Source: Legionella genomosp. 1 (GTDB taxonomy: Bacteria; Pseudomonadota; Gammaproteobacteria; Legionellales; Legionellaceae). From it: 17,414 nucleotides of DNA. This document shows, in pieces, positions 13,326-17,414 of the stretch; positions within the stretch are counted from its first letter, which is position 1; each line of letters starts with the position of its first letter. Under the pieces are notes generated by a model. That model had not been told where the DNA came from, did no database searches, and was given only the letters and a program-made list of their open reading frames with translations. The stretch spans positions 1 through 17,414 of the forward strand of contig CAMBDN010000023.1 of assembly GCA_945865355.1 (NCBI GenBank). Reading direction: 5' to 3'. A program made the position numbers and the translations under genes.

Positions 13326-14540
13326 CTAGTGATGGCCTACAAAAATTTGAATCAGGAAAAGAATCACAACAAAAAATATCGGAATAAGTGCTCCTCTATT
13401 GATTGGCTTTGCACCAGCATTCGCATTAATATTGATCCCCCTGATATTATTCGAATCAAAATAGGTATCTTTATCAACAACAATTGCTTGGACTGGCAGC
13501 GATGGAGATAATGTTTTTATTCCTGGCAGTTTTTTTACTGCTGTTCCAATTGCTAAAAATTCAATTAACCCATTACCCAGCTGATACACATAGGTTTTTA
13601 CGCCAACTACATCATCAGCACCCATGGCCTTTGCTTCATCATTGATAATACCCAATGCATTTTCACGTGCTGCATAAACCATTCGTGTTAACTCAGTGAT
13701 TTCACCGCGTACAAAAGATTTCAATGTTGAAGTGATTCCACCTACAAATCCTAGGGAATAAACAGACGTACCCAATAGTAATCGCATGGGGGCATAACCA
13801 ATACTTGCCATATTCCACATTTCGATATTCGTCATGTCACTGGTCACAATCTCGTTTGTTTGTTCCGTTGAAAATTGTGTCGAACGTGAAGCAGTTCCAA
13901 TCATTAGCATCTCATTCGTGCCGCTAAAAGGTAAGATAGTTGTTTTTATTCCCAATACTGCATCCGCTTTATATTGCCTGGCATGAGCAACAATCCGTTT
14001 TAAAGCTAAATGTCGCGTTTGGTTAAAGATGTCGGAGTATTCTCTAATTTCTCCACGAGCCAAAGTCTTTAGTCCACCAATAAGACCACGTCCCAACCCC
14101 ATAGAGTACGCTGTATTGCCAAAAGCAAAACAGATAGGCTCATAGCCCGCATCCAGCTGTGCATAAAGCTCTTGGCCGTCAGCAGATGTAGAAAACTTTG
14201 GTGAAGGCTGGCCGTCAGCCTTATGTAGAGCAGAACCAATTGATAAAAATTCAATATTAGCACCATGGACAATTAATTCACTCGTAACACCAGTAATACC
14301 GGTAGCCCCATGAGACTCAGCCTCTTCCAGCATTCGCTTGTAAGCTGTTTCACGCCCCTCTTCAATGAGCTGGGTAACCTGCTGGATCTCTCCCCCCATC
14401 ATGGCTTTAAATCCAGATCCAACGCTGCCTAAAAATCCTAGTGCATGAACGCTATTGCCAACGATAATATTACCGGGTGCGTATCCTTTTTTTTCAAGAC
14501 AAAATATCTCATTCCCTGACAAACCTGTGGTAACTGACAT
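13326..14540 (-). CDS. Triple YbjQ (UPF0145) domain protein with C-terminal membrane anchor
   Basis: The start is ATG 14540, preceded by AAAGGA; an upstream in-frame ATG at 14615 has no such site. The 404-residue product contains three copies of the YbjQ/PF01906 fold, annotated elsewhere as putative heavy-metal-binding, at about 19-105, 133-217 and 249-335. Each copy shows GN/GTS...YSLG or HALG, a glycine-rich GxxG segment, a GEI motif, a helix rich in charged residues, a GAxxxxGV or ADAVLGIK strand, and an ending like EFLxIGTA. Family members are normally single-domain proteins of about 100 residues that form pentamers. The C-terminal segment at about 384-401 is hydrophobic and followed only by GHH, a tail-anchor pattern with the YbjQ domains in the cytoplasm. 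The function of the family is not established. The gene is divergent from djlA. Confidence 0.85.
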   Translation of the reverse strand: MSVTTGLSGNEIFCLEKKGYAPGNIIVGNSVHALGFLGSVGSGFKAMMGGEIQQVTQLIEEGRETAYKRMLEEAESHGATGITGVTSELIVHGANIEFLSIGSALHKADGQPSPKFSTSADGQELYAQLDAGYEPICFAFGNTAYSMGLGRGLIGGLKTLARGEIREYSDIFNQTRHLALKRIVAHARQYKADAVLGIKTTILPFSGTNEMLMIGTASRSTQFSTEQTNEIVTSDMTNIEMWNMASIGYAPMRLLLGTSVYSLGFVGGITSTLKSFVRGEITELTRMVYAARENALGIINDEAKAMGADDVVGVKTYVYQLGNGLIEFLAIGTAVKKLPGIKTLSPSLPVQAIVVDKDTYFDSNNIRGININANAGAKPINRGALIPIFFVVILFLIQIFVGHH

Positions 14541-14653
14541 GCTATAATCCTTTATCTTATTTGTTAGATAATGATGACTCTTTTTTACGAAGACATCAAA
14601 TATATGCACTGCCACCCTAAACGCCTGCGTATCGAATGTGGCAAGGAGTTAAA

Positions 14654-15520
14654 ATGAATTCACGTCGATTCTTCATCCATAATAAGTGGTGGGGAAAATT
14701 TATTGGTGCTTTTTTTGGCTATATGGTGGCAGGGCCTACGGGTGCATTATTTGGCATTTTTATCGGCAATTTTTTTGACCGCGGACTTACTGAGCATTTC
14801 TCGCGCCCCCATTGGCACTATTATGCTGAGAAGCGAAAGGCCGTACAAAAAGTATTTTTCGATGCCACCTTTTCTATCATGGGTCATATTGCCAAAGCTG
14901 ATGGCCGCATTTCTGAACAAGAAATTGAAATGGCCAGAACCTTAATGAAAGAAATGAGGCTATCTAACAGGCAAGAAATGGAAGCACAAAATTGTTTTAA
15001 TTTAGGAAAAAAACCCGATTTTAACTTAAATTTTTCGCTTACCAAGCTTAGAAAAGAATTAAAAGATAATCCTGAGTTGCTAAAACTATTTATCGATCTC
15101 CAGTATCGCGCTGCTCAGGTTGATGGACTCACCTATAAAAAACAGCAAGTCCTCAACACCGTGCTTAGATTCATGGGTTTTGCACCACTAAACCATCAAT
15201 ACCGGTTTTATGAGGATTTTGGAAATTACTCTAAATATCAACAATCCAACCAACAATACTCTTCATCTGGCTCTGGAAATCAACAACATCGCAAGCAAAC
15301 AGCTCAAGGAAAATTAGAGCATGCTTATGCCATTTTGGAAGTTTCGCCAACAGCGAGCAAACAAGATGTCAAACGGGCCTATCGTCGGCTAATGAGCCGC
15401 AACCACCCAGACAAGCTGATCGCCAAAGGTTTACCAGAAGCAATGATTAAGATAGCCAATGAAAAAACCCAAGCGATCAGTAAAGCGTATGAGCAAATCG
15501 CTGAAAGTAAAGGTTGGTAA
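14654..15520 (+). CDS. djlA: Membrane-anchored DnaJ-like co-chaperone DjlA
   Basis: The start is ATG 14654 with AAGGAG at 14643-14648; an in-frame ATG 18 bases upstream lacks a site. The 288-residue protein has the DjlA layout: one N-terminal glycine-rich membrane segment (about 15-41, with GAFFGYMVAGPTGALFG), a TerB-like helical domain (about 65-178, with the acidic KADGRISEQE motif at 81-90 and a second QVDG at 155-158), a Gln/Ser-rich linker (about 195-218), and a C-terminal J domain (about 222-286) with the HPD motif at 251-253. DjlA stimulates DnaK ATPase at the inner membrane. In Legionella-like pathogens DjlA homologues have been linked to stress survival in host cells (established for the family, not shown here). 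Confidence 0.97.
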   Translation: MNSRRFFIHNKWWGKFIGAFFGYMVAGPTGALFGIFIGNFFDRGLTEHFSRPHWHYYAEKRKAVQKVFFDATFSIMGHIAKADGRISEQEIEMARTLMKEMRLSNRQEMEAQNCFNLGKKPDFNLNFSLTKLRKELKDNPELLKLFIDLQYRAAQVDGLTYKKQQVLNTVLRFMGFAPLNHQYRFYEDFGNYSKYQQSNQQYSSSGSGNQQHRKQTAQGKLEHAYAILEVSPTASKQDVKRAYRRLMSRNHPDKLIAKGLPEAMIKIANEKTQAISKAYEQIAESKGW

Positions 15521-15559
15521 TAGTAACTTTAGGGTTAATTAACTACACTAACCTGCGTA

Positions 15560-16495
15560 CTACTCAAAAACCACGCCTTTCTCATCAAACAATGATTTTG
15601 CTCTATCTGCTAAGAGCATATGAGCTGGGCCCGATGGATGGACCGGATCAAAAAACAGATAGCCATTGCAAGCTCCAGAACCTGCACTTGTTTTAGCGTT
15701 GACCGAAGCGACCATTTTTAACAGCGAATTAGCGCCATTACTACCAAGAGCTGCTTCTTCGTAGCATGTGTCTGTCACATTGCTAAAGCCATAATTTGCA
15801 GGATGCGCCATCAAATCTTCAAATGTGACATTCACATCGAAGTATATAAATTGAACACTTGGGTATTGACTTTGCAAACTCAAAACACTTGCTGCAAGCA
15901 TTTTATTATGCTCTTTGGATAAATAAGTGAGTTCGTCAACAGCATCAAATTGTTTTGCTGCAGGAGTGATTCCTAAGTTAGGTAAGTTAACAACCATGAT
16001 GTGTTTTGCACCTTTATCTATTAATCGTTGCAACCCGTGTTTAATACCAAGACTTACGTTATTCAACTCTTGGTCCGGATTCTCTGGGACAGCCAAATAA
16101 TTATTGGCCCCTATCCACAACACATACATACTTTGTTCATCGGCTTTATCTTGGTTCGCTAAAAAATAGCCATCTATTTCTCGATGTAATGTAAATAAAT
16201 CATCACCATCGTCATCATCCTCCATAACGCCTGCACCACCAAAGGCATAGTCAAAGAGATGATCTTTACTATTGACCGGATAATAGTCCTTCATTAAAAT
16301 TTCGACCCAGATTGGACCATTGGTAAAACGACCTAAAAAATAAGGGGGAGAGACCGGTAATTGGTGCTTCAAATACTCATAGAGATTACCGTTATCGGAC
16401 AAGCTATCACCAAAAACAACCATCTTATTCAGTGGCATAGCTGCTGATACCAACGTTGAAAAAAGGAACGCAACGACTGCTGTTATTATTTTCAT
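15560..16495 (-). CDS. Secreted GDSL/SGNH lipase-acyltransferase, PlaA/PlaC-like
   Basis: The 311-residue exported esterase has a signal peptide at 1-18 (cut near LVSA). The family hydrolyses phospholipids or lysophospholipids, and some members transfer acyl groups to sterols. Block I is FGDSLSDNGN with nucleophile S31; block II is FGGAG at 85-89; block III is WIGANNYL with the oxyanion Asn N131; block V is FFDPVHPSGPAH with D283 and H286. The mature protein has just two cysteines, C244 and C276, bracketing a 31-residue segment. This recalls the disulfide loop of Legionella PlaA and PlaC that the protease ProA cleaves. An acidic stretch EDDDDGDD lies at 92-99. The ATG at 16495 has AAGG just upstream; a TTG 15 bases further up lacks a site. 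The gene has its own promoter-like sequence and converges on djlA. Confidence 0.9.
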   Translation of the reverse strand: MKIITAVVAFLFSTLVSAAMPLNKMVVFGDSLSDNGNLYEYLKHQLPVSPPYFLGRFTNGPIWVEILMKDYYPVNSKDHLFDYAFGGAGVMEDDDDGDDLFTLHREIDGYFLANQDKADEQSMYVLWIGANNYLAVPENPDQELNNVSLGIKHGLQRLIDKGAKHIMVVNLPNLGITPAAKQFDAVDELTYLSKEHNKMLAASVLSLQSQYPSVQFIYFDVNVTFEDLMAHPANYGFSNVTDTCYEEAALGSNGANSLLKMVASVNAKTSAGSGACNGYLFFDPVHPSGPAHMLLADRAKSLFDEKGVVFE

Positions 16496-16534
16496 ATTGA
16501 CCTTATTCAAGTAGGTTTTTATTCATATAAAACC

Positions 16535-16564
16535 ATTATAGTCCCGTAATGGGAGCATAATCAA
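16535..16564 (-). promoter_or_regulatory. Sigma-70 type promoter of the GDSL lipase gene
   Basis: On the minus strand TTGATT (16559-16564) and a perfect TATAAT (16535-16540) are 18 bases apart, about 40 bases before the lipase ATG. The spacer contains the small palindrome TCCC-GTAAT-GGGA (16542-16554), which could be an operator or chance. Confidence 0.6.
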
Positions 16565-16665
16565 TTTTTTTGAACCCATGTGCTATATTGATGAGCAAAT
16601 ATTTTTTATTAGGACTTTCTAACCATTGTTAAATACAAGAGAAAATTTGAAGAATAAACAGTACG

Positions 16666-16741
16666 GTAGCCCGTACGGAGCAAAGAGTAATACATGGAAC
16701 ATTGGAAGATCCTGTATTACTCTGTGCTCCGTACGGGCTAC
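16666..16741. repeat. 28-bp-arm inverted repeat (GTAGCCCGTA family)
   Basis: The arms 16666-16693 and 16714-16741 are reverse complements at 27 of 28 positions, separated by a 20-base spacer. Each arm begins GTAGCCCGTACGGAGC at its outer end. It lies 22 bases after the stop codon of the deaD gene, so the transcript would form a very stable hairpin there. No T run follows on either strand. The shared core with the repeat at 12707 suggests a dispersed family. It contains no gene. Confidence 0.9.
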
Positions 16742-16762
16742 GTGGTCTGATTAATATATAGG

Positions 16763-17414
16763 TTATGCGGCGCCTAGAGAGGTTAACTTTAACTGCCGAC
16801 CACAAACCCATGCTTTGTTTAAGTCATGAAAAATTTCTTTAGCCATGCCTTTTGGTAAACGCACCGTTGAGTGATCATCATGGATTTTCAAACCAGTAAT
16901 AAAACGGCTTTGTAACCCTGCCTCATTGGCAATAGCACCAACAATATTACCGGGCTTAACACCATGTACACGGCCTACATCGATACGGAATAACTCTTGC
17001 GGATAGTCTTCACGAAAACGCTTCTGTTCTCCGCCAGCCGCATCGCCCGACGAGACACGAGCACCACCGGATCGTCCTTCTGTTGGACGACCGCGCGCTT
17101 CTTTAGCCGGCCTTTCGGACTTTGGCAATGCAATTTCTTGGTTCCATGGTTTATCTTGATTCAGTAACAAAGCTAATGCAGCTGCAACAGTTATCGCATC
17201 TGCTGTCTCATTTTCTTTAAGATACGATTCAATAATATTACGATAAGTCGGTAAATGTTCATTTTCTAAGCGTTCGCTAATATTAGCCATAAAGCGACGT
17301 GTTTTTGCTTCCCGAATCATATGATCATTTGGTATTACAATTTTCTCGATGCGCTGACGTGTATGTCGCTCGATAGTCGTTAACATACGCGACTCTCTTG
17401 GCGTAGCAAACAAG
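16763..17414 (-). CDS. deaD: DEAD-box RNA helicase DeaD/CsdA, C-terminal part
   Basis: The gene runs off the window, so only about 217 C-terminal residues are visible and no start is present. The visible part begins at the end of the helicase core with FATPRESRML and IERHTRQRIE, matching the end of the second RecA-like domain of DeaD. A helical segment and an Arg/Gly-rich linker (visible residues about 100-137) follow. The DbpA-type RNA-binding domain comes last, with LFRIDVGRVHGVKPGNIVGAIANEAG, HSTVRLPKGM and a short tail. E. coli DeaD has LYRIEVGRDDGV and IVGAIANEG in the same place (from memory). DeaD unwinds structured RNA in ribosome assembly and at low temperature. The catalytic motifs I, II and VI lie outside the window. 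Confidence 0.95.
   Translation of the reverse strand, partial: LFATPRESRMLTTIERHTRQRIEKIVIPNDHMIREAKTRRFMANISERLENEHLPTYRNIIESYLKENETADAITVAAALALLLNQDKPWNQEIALPKSERPAKEARGRPTEGRSGGARVSSGDAAGGEQKRFREDYPQELFRIDVGRVHGVKPGNIVGAIANEAGLQSRFITGLKIHDDHSTVRLPKGMAKEIFHDLNKAWVCGRQLKLTSLGAA

Noticed and set aside
13269..13511. An 80-codon plus-strand open frame overlapping the 3' end of the triple-YbjQ gene
   Set aside because: It mostly mirrors the YbjQ gene in antisense, has no recognisable domain, and its Asn/Lys/Ile-rich composition fits chance in AT-rich DNA.
15533..15553. GGTTA...TAACC as a bidirectional terminator between djlA and the lipase gene
   Set aside because: Five pairs with an 11-base loop and no T run is within chance, though convergent genes would be expected to terminate here.
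16496..16510. TTG at 16510 as the lipase start
   Set aside because: There is no ribosome site before it, whereas ATG 16495 has AAGG at good spacing and starts a standard signal peptide.
1..17414. CRISPR array, rRNA, transposase or integrase gene, riboswitch
   Set aside because: No regularly spaced direct repeats, no rRNA segments, no transposase-like protein, and no leader region with recognisable riboswitch structure were seen.

Overview
The window looks like chromosomal DNA from an AT-rich gammaproteobacterium, most plausibly from the Legionellales (Legionella/Coxiella-like bacteria that live in amoebae). Standard gammaproteobacterial genes (clpB, djlA, deaD, an S49 peptidase, a Spy-like protein) are mixed with genes typical of amoeba-associated bacteria: a eukaryotic-type sterol reductase and a secreted PlaA/PlaC-like GDSL lipase. 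The taxonomic call is inference from gene content; there is no rRNA or marker gene that fixes it.

Layout. Bases 1-49 hold the 5' two-thirds of a tRNA-Lys(CTT) on the minus strand. A plant/amoeba-type delta-7 sterol reductase (188-1483, minus) and an S49 signal-peptide peptidase homologue (1668-2624, minus) follow, separated by a small inverted-repeat element. The peptidase gene is divergent from clpB (2701-5277, plus), which has a textbook RpoH-type promoter. A secreted GH16-fold protein (5332-5988) follows clpB. A convergent minus-strand pair comes next: a PAS-PAS hybrid histidine kinase with receiver and HPt domains (6033-8462), preceded in transcription by a 1209-residue fusion of acyl-CoA dehydrogenase, NRPS adenylation domain and carrier protein (8517-12146).

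The second half contains a truncated benE-family transporter remnant (12412-12588), hairpin repeats, a Spy/CpxP-like periplasmic protein (12768-13205), a tail-anchored protein with three YbjQ domains (13326-14540), djlA (14654-15520), the GDSL lipase (15560-16495) and the C-terminal third of the DEAD-box helicase DeaD (16763 to the window edge). A near-perfect 28-bp-arm hairpin lies between the last two genes.

How the genes may work together. clpB, djlA, the S49 peptidase and the Spy-like protein form a loose stress and protein-quality theme, but only clpB shows a recognisable stress promoter. The sterol reductase, the lipase and perhaps the GH16 protein face host-derived lipids or glycans. 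The fusion enzyme is the least ordinary item: one polypeptide can activate a substrate, tether it to a carrier and probably desaturate it, yet no condensation or release domain is present. The kinase gene lies 54 bp downstream in the same direction, so co-expression is possible.
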